From Candidatus Bathyarchaeota archaeon (GTDB lineage: Archaea; Thermoproteota; Bathyarchaeia; TCS64), in contig WJJC01000178.1 in NCBI GenBank assembly GCA_014729945.1, forward strand, positions 1 to 10,393: a DNA stretch of 10,393 bases, written 5' to 3'. The notes beneath the pieces are model-generated. The model did not search any database and was not told the DNA's origin. It saw nothing but the letters and a program-made list of their open reading frames with translations. How positions within the stretch are numbered: position 1 is the first letter of the stretch; each line of letters opens with the position of its first letter. Of the stretch, positions 1 to 6,579 are shown one piece after another. The translations under genes and the position numbers were made by a program.

Positions 1-1533
1 TATTCCCTCAGAGGAGGCTATGCTTGTATCTAGGAAGTTTTGAATTGCTTCTGCCATACCCACTAGTCCTATAGTGGAAAAGTGGTTATTCCAGTAAGAG
101 TCAAATGCTTTTTTAATATTTCTCAGGTAATATGCTGAATATGGGTATAATCCTTTATCCGTAAATTTCTCCAGTATTTTTCTTTTTATTTCTAAACTGT
201 CTCTAGCCGTATCCATTAAATTGCCTATTTTATCGAATAATTCAGTTTCGTTTTTCTGTGTATATCCTATTCTGGGTAGGTTTAAGGTAACGACGCCGAT
301 TGATCCTGTAAGGGGGTTTGAACCAAATAACCCTCCACCCCTCTTTTTTAGCTCCCTGTTATCGATTCTTAGTCTACAACACATACTTCGTACGTCATCA
401 GGATTGATATCACTGTTGACGAAATTTGAGAAATAAGGTGTGCCATATTTTGCAGTCATCTTGAATATGGCTTCGGATGTTTTTGACTCCCAGTCAAAGT
501 TGTCTGTTATGCTATAGGTAGCTATTGGGAATGTAAAGACCCTACCCTTAGCATCTCCTTGAGTCATTACTTCTGCGAAACACTGATTAAATAGATCCAT
601 TTCCTCCTGCATGTCACCATAGGTTTCATCACGTAGCTTACCCCCTAGGATGACTGGTTCATTCTTTAGGAAATTAGGTACTTTTATGTCTAGAGATATG
701 TTTGTGAAAGGAGTTTGGAAGCCTACACGGGTAGGTATATTCATGTTGAATAACCACTCCTGTAGCTTCTGTTTTAGCTGTGTCTCATCTAGGCCGTCAT
801 ATCTTATGAAGGGGGCTAAGTAGGAGTCAAAATTACTGAAGGCTTGTGCTCCAGCTGCCTCACCCTGTAGAGTGTAGAAGAAATTTACTATCTGACCTAG
901 AGCCGAGGATAGATGTTTTGCAGGACTACTCTCTACTTTTCCCGCTACTCCTTTGAAACCTGATAATAATAGATCGGGTAGATCCCATCCAACGCAGTAT
1001 GGTCCCAATACTGATAGATCATGGATATGTATTTCTCCCGAACTATGCGCCTTTCTTATATTCTCTGGATATACTCGGTTTAACCAATATTTTGAGATTA
1101 AATTGGATGAAATATAGTTGTTTAAACCCTGGAGAGAAAAGTTCATGTTGGAGTTCTCTCGGACTCTCCAATCTGATTTCATGATGTATTTGTCGATTAG
1201 ATCATCCTGACTTAGAATGGTTGCAAGTTCTCTGAGATCTTGATGTTGTTTTCTATACAAAATATATGCTTTCGCTGTTCTGGCCATCCCTTCTTTAATC
1301 AGAGTTTGTTCAACCAGATCCTGTATCTCTTCAACTGTTGGAACGCCTTCTTTACCAAATTCGTCTAATAGCTCTTTTAGTACCTTATTGGTTAGATCTC
1401 TTGCTTTTTGTTCAGAGTCTTCTTTACCTACTGCGATTATAGACTGTAATAATGCGTTGTATATTCTTTCTTTATCGAATTCTTGTAGTCTTCCATTTCG
1501 TTTTCTAACATATTTCAAGGGGGGTCGCTCCAT
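1..1533 (-). CDS. nrdD: Anaerobic (class III) ribonucleoside-triphosphate reductase, 3'-truncated by window edge
   Basis: My translation of the complement gives 511 uninterrupted codons from an ATG at 1533 to the window edge, with no stop reached. The enzyme reduces ribonucleotides to deoxyribonucleotides using an oxygen-sensitive glycyl radical. Residues about 8-100 form an ATP-cone (KRNGRLQEFDKERIYNALL), the allosteric nucleotide-sensing domain. The barrel begins near residue 121. Family signatures seen are NSNMNFSLQGL (127-137), HIHDLSVLGPYCVGW (169-183), MCCRLRID (384-391), GSIGVVTLNLPRIGY (410-424) and HFSTIGLVGMAEA (484-496). C180 and C386 (or C385) correspond to the paired active-site cysteines of class III enzymes. 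Where E. coli has a conserved Asn before LGVISLNLPR, I align Ser411. The C-terminal glycyl-radical loop and zinc site would lie beyond position 1, as would any nrdG activase gene. An in-frame TGA upstream with no other ATG between fixes the start. I see no Shine-Dalgarno site, which fits a leaderless or short-leader transcript. Confidence 0.95.
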   Translation of the reverse strand, partial: MERPPLKYVRKRNGRLQEFDKERIYNALLQSIIAVGKEDSEQKARDLTNKVLKELLDEFGKEGVPTVEEIQDLVEQTLIKEGMARTAKAYILYRKQHQDLRELATILSQDDLIDKYIMKSDWRVRENSNMNFSLQGLNNYISSNLISKYWLNRVYPENIRKAHSSGEIHIHDLSVLGPYCVGWDLPDLLLSGFKGVAGKVESSPAKHLSSALGQIVNFFYTLQGEAAGAQAFSNFDSYLAPFIRYDGLDETQLKQKLQEWLFNMNIPTRVGFQTPFTNISLDIKVPNFLKNEPVILGGKLRDETYGDMQEEMDLFNQCFAEVMTQGDAKGRVFTFPIATYSITDNFDWESKTSEAIFKMTAKYGTPYFSNFVNSDINPDDVRSMCCRLRIDNRELKKRGGGLFGSNPLTGSIGVVTLNLPRIGYTQKNETELFDKIGNLMDTARDSLEIKRKILEKFTDKGLYPYSAYYLRNIKKAFDSYWNNHFSTIGLVGMAEAIQNFLDTSIASSEGI

Positions 1534-1546
1534 TTTTGAATCGATA

Positions 1547-1562
1547 GAACACTCTATAGTGT
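1547..1562. promoter_or_regulatory. NrdR-like box, start-proximal
   Basis: The palindrome AACACTCTATAGTGTT occupies 1548-1563, with 7 of 8 bases paired between its halves. Aligned by its right half as GAACACTCTATAGTGT, it agrees at 12 of 16 positions with the bacterial NrdR-box consensus acaCwAtATaTwGtgt as I recall it. Its half-sites (ACACT and AGTGT) are two bases closer together than in a standard box. It lies about 14 bases upstream of the nrdD start. Its centre (CTATAG on the minus strand) is about 23 bases ahead of the ATG, where a TATA element for a leaderless transcript would sit. Binding there would block transcription. Confidence 0.45.
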
Positions 1563-1578
1563 TTCAATACATCACAAT

Positions 1579-1594
1579 ACACTATATGTAGTGC
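1579..1594. promoter_or_regulatory. NrdR-like box, start-distal
   Basis: ACACTATATGTAGTGC agrees with the NrdR consensus acaCwAtATaTwGtgt at 14 of 16 positions. The exceptions are the G at position 10 and the final C. Its centre (between 1586 and 1587) is 31-32 bases from the centre of the proximal box, which leaves a gap of 15-16 bases. That is the paired-box geometry described for bacterial NrdR operators. On the minus strand it directly abuts a TATA-like stretch (GGATATATG, 1594-1602). Confidence 0.5.
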
Positions 1595-2037
1595 ATATAT
1601 CCATTAGGATTGTTACAAATATATGAGATAATCATTTTTTATATAAATCTATAAATCATATATAAGCAATTAATACAAACAACCATCAAATTTACGTCTT
1701 TAGATAAATTAAATATTGTCACACCAATAATAAACAAAAACTGACAAATTTAATACAAAACTACAATATGACGAAAACAAAGAAACTAAAATAACATATC
1801 TGAATAGAACTAAAAAACTCAAATAATTCAAACAAAAACACATATAAAAATAGAAGTAAACGAACATTACAAATTTACCCAGATATCAAAAAACCTTACC
1901 AGTAACAAAATTTTTCATCCTTAGGTAGCCGGGCATTTTTATCTAAGAATAGTATAATATGGCCAGGTATCAATCATTGAGTATTATTCCATATAGACAG
2001 TTTATAGACACAAACTCCTATTTAGGGGTATAAAATA
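1595..2037. other. AT-rich, G-poor intergenic gap upstream of nrdD and the Hjc-like gene
   Basis: No gene is supported in this divergent gap. TATA-like stretches read toward nrdD: TTTATATAA (1639-1647) and GCTTATATATG (1657-1667), both on the minus strand. They would imply leaders of roughly 80-100 bases. Between 1661 and 1920 the plus strand has very few G (about 16 in 260 by my count, against about 45 C) and is dominated by A. No long ORF, tRNA arm or convincing RNA fold is visible. The right end holds promoter-like elements for the nuclease gene at 2038, including the 8-base direct repeat TATAGACA at 1992-1999 and 2003-2010, one helical turn apart. Confidence 0.7.
2024..2028 (+). promoter_or_regulatory. 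Ribosome binding site of the Hjc-like gene
   Basis: AGGGG lies 9 bases before the ATG at 2038 and supports that start. TATA-like elements at 1992-1996 and 2003-2007 would put transcription initiation close to or just ahead of it. Confidence 0.45.
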
Positions 2038-2385
2038 ATGGCTCGTAGACCCAGATCCGAAAACCAATTAAAGGAAATACTCGAGAAAGAGGGGTGGTTC
2101 ACGACATTTATCCCCACTACACCAGGACTCTTCGATGTTCTCGCCTTCAAACCATCAATAGATAACAGAGCATTATTTGAGTTGAAAGCCTTTGAGGTTA
2201 AAGAAAGATCCAGCAAATATCTTTACCTGAAAGAGGAAAAGATCAATAGACTCTTGGAGTTTGAAGAATCAACAGGTATTCCAGTTTATCTAGCTATAAA
2301 ATGGAAGCTAGGTCGAGGCCGGGTTCCTATCTGGGATTATCAAGCTATAGAATTGGGTAGAAGGAAATATAGAAGACCTGAATAG
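2038..2385 (+). CDS. Hjc-like PD-(D/E)XK nuclease (possible Holliday junction resolvase)
   Basis: This 115-residue protein has the layout of the small archaeal Holliday junction resolvase family. An N-terminal helix carries a conserved acidic residue (E8 in SENQLKEIL). A strand carries D33 (FDVLAF), followed by the ELK motif E48-L49-K50, where E and K would bind metal and catalyse. A helix EEKINRLLEF (66-75) comes next, then a strand YLAIKWK (84-90) like the late strand of Hjc. Hjc resolves four-way DNA junctions as a dimer during recombination and repair. The protein is slightly short. It lacks the usual glycine-containing start before the first glutamate, and the PD of the motif reads FD, so it could be a divergent paralogue or another endonuclease of the fold. 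It is strongly basic at both ends. It converges on the ferredoxin gene with a 2-base gap. Confidence 0.7.
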   Translation: MARRPRSENQLKEILEKEGWFTTFIPTTPGLFDVLAFKPSIDNRALFELKAFEVKERSSKYLYLKEEKINRLLEFEESTGIPVYLAIKWKLGRGRVPIWDYQAIELGRRKYRRPE

Positions 2386-2387
2386 TA

Positions 2388-3056
2388 TTACATGTTTACT
2401 CTTTCTACTAAATTAATTGCCTCTGTTGGACATGTGGAGATACATAAACCGCATCCAAAGCAAAAGGATGGATCATAAACCACCACCCTGTTTTTAATTT
2501 GTCTAGCTTGAAAAACACATCGTTCTACACATTTACCGCAGAAGATGCATTTTGAAGGATCGTCTTGAGCGATATATCTTGAAGTCAGAATTTTTGCATG
2601 TGTACCATTTCTAATTAGACTTCCCAGGGTATGGCAACAACAAGGACAACAACTGCATATCAACCCTGGAGTTTCTTCGCCTTTCATGGTATAAGCCATA
2701 TGTACTAAACCTGCTGAATGACTCTTTTTTAAAACATTAAGGGCTTGATTGATGTCTATTTCTCTTGCGTCATATAGGTTCTTATGGAGAAGGTCATCGG
2801 CTGTATCATCTAGACTTAGACAAATATCTCTTGGCGCGTCGCAGTTCTGATAAGTTGTTTTACATCCACATTTTTGAATAGCGATTCGCTTTGCGTCCCT
2901 TAGAATTTTTTCTATTTCAGAGAAATCATATACTCTGTGCTGTACTTTAAGTTTAGAGTTAACGGGAATAGTTACGGCTTTGTCTAGATCGTTGGCTATT
3001 TCTTGGATCTCTTTTTCAGAGTACCATGACATCGTTTTGTAGTCTTTCTTGGGCAC
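2388..3056 (-). CDS. Cysteine-rich 4Fe-4S ferredoxin-domain protein
   Basis: The 222-residue protein has 18 cysteines. The C-terminus (about 167-217) is a two-cluster ferredoxin fold with CIFCGKCVERC (170-180) and CFGCGLCISTCPTEA (199-213). These fit two 4Fe-4S clusters. The second ends in the usual CP and the first in CV. The N-terminal half has a separate set: CGC (63-65), C72 and C79 (in DICLSL), then a dense cluster CSCCPCCC at 134-141. This arrangement recurs in uncharacterised 4Fe-4S proteins of anaerobes and methanogens. Its partner is unknown, and low-potential electron transfer is inference. No signal peptide or membrane segment is visible, so it is probably cytoplasmic. The start is GTG at 3056 with an in-frame TGA shortly before it. 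The ATG of residue 9 (3032) is a possible alternative. The gene stands alone, with no catalytic oxidoreductase next to it. Confidence 0.8.
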   Translation of the reverse strand: MPKKDYKTMSWYSEKEIQEIANDLDKAVTIPVNSKLKVQHRVYDFSEIEKILRDAKRIAIQKCGCKTTYQNCDAPRDICLSLDDTADDLLHKNLYDAREIDINQALNVLKKSHSAGLVHMAYTMKGEETPGLICSCCPCCCHTLGSLIRNGTHAKILTSRYIAQDDPSKCIFCGKCVERCVFQARQIKNRVVVYDPSFCFGCGLCISTCPTEAINLVERVNM

Positions 3057-3082
3057 AGATAGTCTGAGTCACCACTGGATAA

Positions 3083-3119
3083 AAAATATAGTATTAAGAT
3101 TACTGTTTTGAAAATATAA
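3083..3119 (-). promoter_or_regulatory. Candidate promoter of the ferredoxin-like gene
   Basis: Two minus-strand TATA-like stretches lie upstream of the GTG at 3056: CTTATATTTT (about 3111-3120) and TATATTTTTT (about 3081-3090). The nearer is about 30 bases from the GTG and would give an almost leaderless transcript. The farther would give a leader of about 35 bases containing GGTGA (3069-3073), although that is 12 bases from the GTG, which is long for a ribosome site. Confidence 0.3.
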
Positions 3120-3225
3120 GTAATTTTTATTGAGAATTAAGAGGTTGATGATTCTAGTAAAAACGCTTTTAAAAATCCAATCAAAGATAAAAATACATAG
3201 TTTCGTTATTTTCTAATTTACACCT

Positions 3226-3250
3226 ATGTTGACAACATGTATAGAAAAAA
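3226..3250 (-). terminator. Probable transcription end of the MFS gene
   Basis: On the minus strand, a run of six T (3245-3250) begins 9 bases after the transporter's stop codon, as expected for archaeal T-tract termination. Just beyond it is a palindrome with 6-base arms and a 1-base centre (ATGTTG-A-CAACAT, 3226-3238). Because the palindrome lies after the T run, this is not a classic hairpin-then-T terminator. Confidence 0.35.
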
Positions 3251-3259
3251 GGATTAAAC

Positions 3260-4468
3260 TTATGTTGTATCTATGTGTTCCATTGGTTCTGGTACCTTGA
3301 ACAACACTATAATTGCTCCTACAATTGTACTAGCAGTACCCACTAGGAAAAGACTTCTGAAGTTATAAGCGCCCGCAATCCATCCGCCTACTATTGCTCC
3401 CATAGTGCTTCCCTCACTCAATAGGGTGGTATAAAATCCAAGACCAAACCCTCTGTTTTCTTCTGAAAGCAGGTCGGTTATGTAAGCTCGTGAGGATGGC
3501 TGTAATATGGAGTTGCTAATGGATTGTAGTATGCGTATGATGATTATGTGTTGGAATGCTGAGGCGTAATAATACCCCATTAAAGTTCCAGAGAGTAATA
3601 CTAGTCCGCTGATGAATACTGGTTTACGTCCAAATCTATCAGCAAGGCTACCTGCAATAGGTGAGAGAATTAAAGTCACTAAGGCTCTTACAGCGAAAAA
3701 GTACCCCATTCGGGTCATATCGATTCCAAGTTCTTCATTAAGATATAAGCTGAAGAAGGGGTTTATCATAGTTAAACCAACTCTGTAAACGAGAACAGCT
3801 ATAAAGAAAATAGCAACAGTGATTCCTAGGTTTCGTATATTATTGATGAAGCCTTTAACTCCGCCTTGTTTTTCTCGGTTTAGAGTTTGTTTACTTTTTT
3901 CAAGAGTCTCATCAACGAATAAGAGTATGACTACCCAGCTTACAGCAACTAGGACACCGCTTATAATAAAATACGTGAAAAAGCTTGATGAGTCGATGAA
4001 CCTACCTGCGAATAGAGGACCTACTAATTGGCCTACTCCTGCACTCATGCTATATACACCCATAGCTTTGCCTCTTTCTTGTTGAGGGAATATGTCGCCT
4101 GCTATGGTGGTTATCGCTACTGGTACCATATAGAATCCAAAACCCTCGATGAATCTAAGTACAAAGAAGGAATTGAAATCTCGACCAAGATAAGCGAATA
4201 AGAAAAAGACTATAGAGTATAAACCCACGCCTGTTAATAATACTGGTTTTCTCCCATGGGTGTCAGAGTATTTGCCCGCTATTATACTGCTTATCACACC
4301 AGCGAAGGTACCGATAGCGATAAGGATCCCGTTTCCACTTTTAGAGACTCCATGGTTTTGAAAATAGATGGGTAATACCATATAGATGGTGCTAACTGTA
4401 ATCCACATTGACATTACTGCGATAATTAGGATGTAGTAGTTTCTCTTCGCTTTAGGAATATTAAACAT
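3260..4468 (-). CDS. Major facilitator superfamily (MFS) transporter
   Basis: A 402-residue polytopic membrane protein with the 12-helix MFS layout. Both halves carry the signature motif A loop: GKYSDTHGRKP (65-75, between helices 2 and 3) and GSLADRFGRKP (273-283, between helices 8 and 9). A charged cytoplasmic linker (about 187-215) joins the halves. The family moves small solutes by proton-coupled exchange or symport. The overall look resembles drug-efflux members, but the substrate cannot be read from sequence. I chose the ATG at 4468 because GTGAT (4473-4477) lies 4 bases ahead and matches the archaeal anti-Shine-Dalgarno. The GTG at 4477, three codons earlier, is possible. The gene is divergent from tfb. 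Confidence 0.9.
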   Translation of the reverse strand: MFNIPKAKRNYYILIIAVMSMWITVSTIYMVLPIYFQNHGVSKSGNGILIAIGTFAGVISSIIAGKYSDTHGRKPVLLTGVGLYSIVFFLFAYLGRDFNSFFVLRFIEGFGFYMVPVAITTIAGDIFPQQERGKAMGVYSMSAGVGQLVGPLFAGRFIDSSSFFTYFIISGVLVAVSWVVILLFVDETLEKSKQTLNREKQGGVKGFINNIRNLGITVAIFFIAVLVYRVGLTMINPFFSLYLNEELGIDMTRMGYFFAVRALVTLILSPIAGSLADRFGRKPVFISGLVLLSGTLMGYYYASAFQHIIIIRILQSISNSILQPSSRAYITDLLSEENRGFGLGFYTTLLSEGSTMGAIVGGWIAGAYNFRSLFLVGTASTIVGAIIVLFKVPEPMEHIDTT

Positions 4469-4472
4469 GATT

Positions 4473-4511
4473 ATCACTAGCTTTCCTTAGCATCCATACC
4501 GGGATATTATA
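4473..4511 (-). promoter_or_regulatory. Promoter and ribosome site of the MFS gene
   Basis: On the minus strand, TATAATAT (4504-4511) centres about 39 bases before the ATG at 4468. That predicts a transcript start near 4481 and a leader of about 13 bases. The ribosome site GTGAT (4473-4477) falls inside this leader, which favours the ATG over the upstream GTG as start. Confidence 0.45.
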
Positions 4512-4735
4512 GTCCTTTCGTTTTCAGTTTACATGGAAAATGTAGTTATTTGCTCAATTATTGATAAATGAGTTGTTGTGCAGATGTATTATTATTGATA
4601 AAATGTGTTTATTTTGTTTATTTATTCATTGTTTTTTATCTGTTTTACACAATCATTGAGGGTTATTGTTAGTTAAGGTAATTTATTCATTGATTATTTT
4701 TTTTGTTGTTAAATATTACCGGATAATAGTAATGA
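4512..4735. other. Divergent regulatory gap between MFS gene and tfb, with direct repeats
   Basis: No gene is supported here. The gap is very AT-rich and holds two direct-repeat pairs: ATTATTGATAAA at 4557-4568 and 4591-4602 (34 bases apart), and TTTATTCATTG at 4621-4631 and 4682-4692 (61 bases apart). A partial echo (AATCATTG) is at 4651-4658. The repeats could be operator sites or simple low-complexity sequence. Confidence 0.5.
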
Positions 4736-4743
4736 TTATAATT
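4736..4743 (+). promoter_or_regulatory. TATA-like element of tfb
   Basis: TTATAATT centres about 30 bases before the ATG at 4770, predicting a transcript start within a few bases of the codon. No Shine-Dalgarno sequence precedes the ATG, which agrees with a leaderless or nearly leaderless mRNA. Confidence 0.4.
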
Positions 4744-4769
4744 CTTGCTCCAAAATATGTTAATAGTTT

Positions 4770-5696
4770 ATGGATCAGCAAGCAACGGAAGTAAAAACCA
4801 AGTGCCCAATATGTGGTTCCAACAATACCGTAACAGACGTATCCAACGGAGAAACAGTTTGTCAAAAATGTGGATTCGTCCATACGGAAAATGTCTTAGA
4901 TAGAGGCCCCGATTGGAGAGCTTTTAACCTTCAAGAAATGAAAGATAATCCTAGAGCAGGTTCACCGCTTACGTATACTATGCATGATAAGGGATTAAGT
5001 ACAAACATTGGGTACAAGAATAGAGACCATACAGGAAGAAAATTAAAACCAGAACAAAGAACACGATTTTATAGACTGCGACGATGGAATAGGCGTACAA
5101 AGAAAACGGGTTCTCATCAGCGTAATTTAGCTAAGGCGTTAAAACATGTTTCTAGGATCGAAAATGAGCTTGGGCTTCCGAAAAATGTTGCTGAGACAGG
5201 GTCTCACATATATCGTCAAGTCTTGAAAAAGGATGGAGTAAAAGGTAGAACAATAAAAGGTATTGCAGCTACATCCATCTATATGGCATGTCGTATATGT
5301 GGTATATCCAAAAGTTTGGAAACGATTTCTGATACGGTTAATATATCTAAGAAAAAAGTAGCCCGTAATTATAGATACATGTATCGAATTCTTGATCGAG
5401 AAATACCCAAGATTAGTACAGGGAAAATAATTTCCAAACTGGTTAATCAAATGGGTTTATCCGGTAACGTGGAAAGAATATCGTTAATATTACTAGATAT
5501 GGTTTCAGAGCTTAAACTCAATTCGGGTAAGAGTCCTTCAGGTATCGCAGCTGGGATACTGTATATAGGTTGTCAGGTGTCCGGTGAGAAAAGGACGCAA
5601 CAAGAGATCTCATCTAGAGCTCACGTATCATCAGTAACTATTCGTAATAGATACAAGGATATCATGGAACACGTCGTATTAGAGTACTCTTTATAG
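4770..5696 (+). CDS. tfb: Transcription initiation factor B (TFB, archaeal TFIIB)
   Basis: This 308-residue general transcription factor recruits RNA polymerase to TBP-bound promoters. The N-terminal zinc ribbon uses C12, C15, C31 and C34 (CPICG and CQKCG). The B-reader/linker region follows (RAGSPLTYTMHDKGLST, 63-79), then RTRFYRLRRWNRR. Two cyclin-like repeats come next: the first starts near residue 118 (RNLAKALKHVSRIENELGL), the second near residue 213 (STGKIISKLVNQMGL). The C-terminal helix-turn-helix that reads the BRE element is in QEISSRAHVSSVTIRNRYKD. Length and domain order are normal for the family. Archaea often have several TFB copies, so this may be the main factor or one of several paralogues. 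The 67-base gap to frlC has its own TATA-like stretch, so the two are not clearly one operon. Confidence 0.95.
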   Translation: MDQQATEVKTKCPICGSNNTVTDVSNGETVCQKCGFVHTENVLDRGPDWRAFNLQEMKDNPRAGSPLTYTMHDKGLSTNIGYKNRDHTGRKLKPEQRTRFYRLRRWNRRTKKTGSHQRNLAKALKHVSRIENELGLPKNVAETGSHIYRQVLKKDGVKGRTIKGIAATSIYMACRICGISKSLETISDTVNISKKKVARNYRYMYRILDREIPKISTGKIISKLVNQMGLSGNVERISLILLDMVSELKLNSGKSPSGIAAGILYIGCQVSGEKRTQQEISSRAHVSSVTIRNRYKDIMEHVVLEYSL

Positions 5697-5721
5697 TCCT
5701 TTGTTGAGTGTGAGAGCAAAT

Positions 5722-5729
5722 GATATATT
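5722..5729 (+). promoter_or_regulatory. TATA-like element of frlC
   Basis: GATATATT centres about 39 bases before the TTG at 5764 and would give a leader of roughly 14 bases. AGGAG at 5742-5746 is 17 bases from the start, too far for a normal ribosome site, so how the TTG is recognised is unclear. Confidence 0.3.
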
Positions 5730-5763
5730 CCGGATTCTAGTAGGAGCGGTTAGTTGATTTGAC

Positions 5764-6579
5764 TTGAAAATAGGTCTATTTACATTTGGTTATATGAGGT
5801 TACCTCTGGAACATGCCTTTAAGGATGCTGAAAGGTTCGGATATAATGGGGTAGAGGTTTGGGGTGGACGTCCACACGCTTATGCCTATGATCTGAAGGA
5901 GGAAGGTGTAGATGAAATTATACGGCTTTCTAGTGAGTATGATATGCCGGTTATAGGGTATACACCTGAGATGAATATGTATCCCTATAATATGATGGTG
6001 GAGTCAGAGAGGATGCGCCGGGATTCTCTAGATTATGTGAAGATTGCTATGGATATGGCGGTAGAGATGGGTGCTGGTTTTACGTTAATATCAGCTGGTC
6101 ATGCCGGTTATTTAGCTACCAGAGACATTTATTGGCCGCGTCTATTGGAGAATCTAAGAGAATTGTCAGATTACGCTGAAGAAGTGGATATAGATCTGGT
6201 ATTGGAGCCCTTGACCACATATGAGAGTAATGTTGTGGTTACTTGTGATGATCTAGTAGCTGCTTTGGAAAAAGTGGATAATGATCGCTTGTTCGGTATG
6301 TGTGATATTTGTCCACCTTTCTGTAACCATGAGCCTATTATGAGTTACTTCACCAAGCTAGGAGGTAGACTTCGCCACATGCACATAATTGATAGTGATG
6401 GTAAGTCAGATGCGCATATGATGCCGGGGGAAGGTAAAATTCCACTAAAGCAGCTCTTTGAGGAGATCGAGGAAACAGGTTATGATGGATATTGTACCAT
6501 TGAACTGGTTTCTGCTTGTATAAATGAACCTTCTCTGGGATCAGCTTTAGCGATAAAGCGGGTAAAGGATCTTCTCTAA
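5764..6579 (+). CDS. frlC: Fructoselysine 3-epimerase-like protein (sugar phosphate isomerase/epimerase TIM barrel)
   Basis: The 271 residues follow E. coli FrlC, as I recall it, almost end to end (276 residues there). Shared stretches include RLPLEHAF (12-19), EVWGGRPHAYA (31-41), VIGYTPEMN (63-71), YPYNMM (73-78), EPLTTYESNVV (148-158) and IDSDGKSDAHMMPGEGKIPL (209-228). FrlC interconverts fructoselysine and psicoselysine, so that Amadori products can be phosphorylated and deglycated. The likely metal ligands of the barrel are E148, D181, H207 (or H205) and E247. The TTG start is chosen because an in-frame TGA lies three codons upstream and MKIGLFTFG aligns with the FrlC N-terminus. No fructoselysine kinase or deglycase gene is in the window, so the substrate may be a related ketosamine or sugar. 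Protein identity is firm at family level and fairly strong at FrlC level. Confidence 0.82.
   Translation: MKIGLFTFGYMRLPLEHAFKDAERFGYNGVEVWGGRPHAYAYDLKEEGVDEIIRLSSEYDMPVIGYTPEMNMYPYNMMVESERMRRDSLDYVKIAMDMAVEMGAGFTLISAGHAGYLATRDIYWPRLLENLRELSDYAEEVDIDLVLEPLTTYESNVVVTCDDLVAALEKVDNDRLFGMCDICPPFCNHEPIMSYFTKLGGRLRHMHIIDSDGKSDAHMMPGEGKIPLKQLFEEIEETGYDGYCTIELVSACINEPSLGSALAIKRVKDLL

Noticed and set aside
221..1591. Three plus-strand reading frames of 61-71 codons
   Set aside because: They are antisense to nrdD, which has clear conserved motifs through the whole stretch.
1767..1806. Possible C/D-box guide RNA (ATGACGA followed by CTGA)
   Set aside because: The C box is imperfect, there is no internal D'/C' pair, and the sequence is too low in complexity to support it.
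2029..2037. TATAAAATA directly before the nuclease ATG, as a TATA box
   Set aside because: Transcription would start about 20-25 bases inside the gene, and no suitable in-frame ATG follows early enough to keep the catalytic core.
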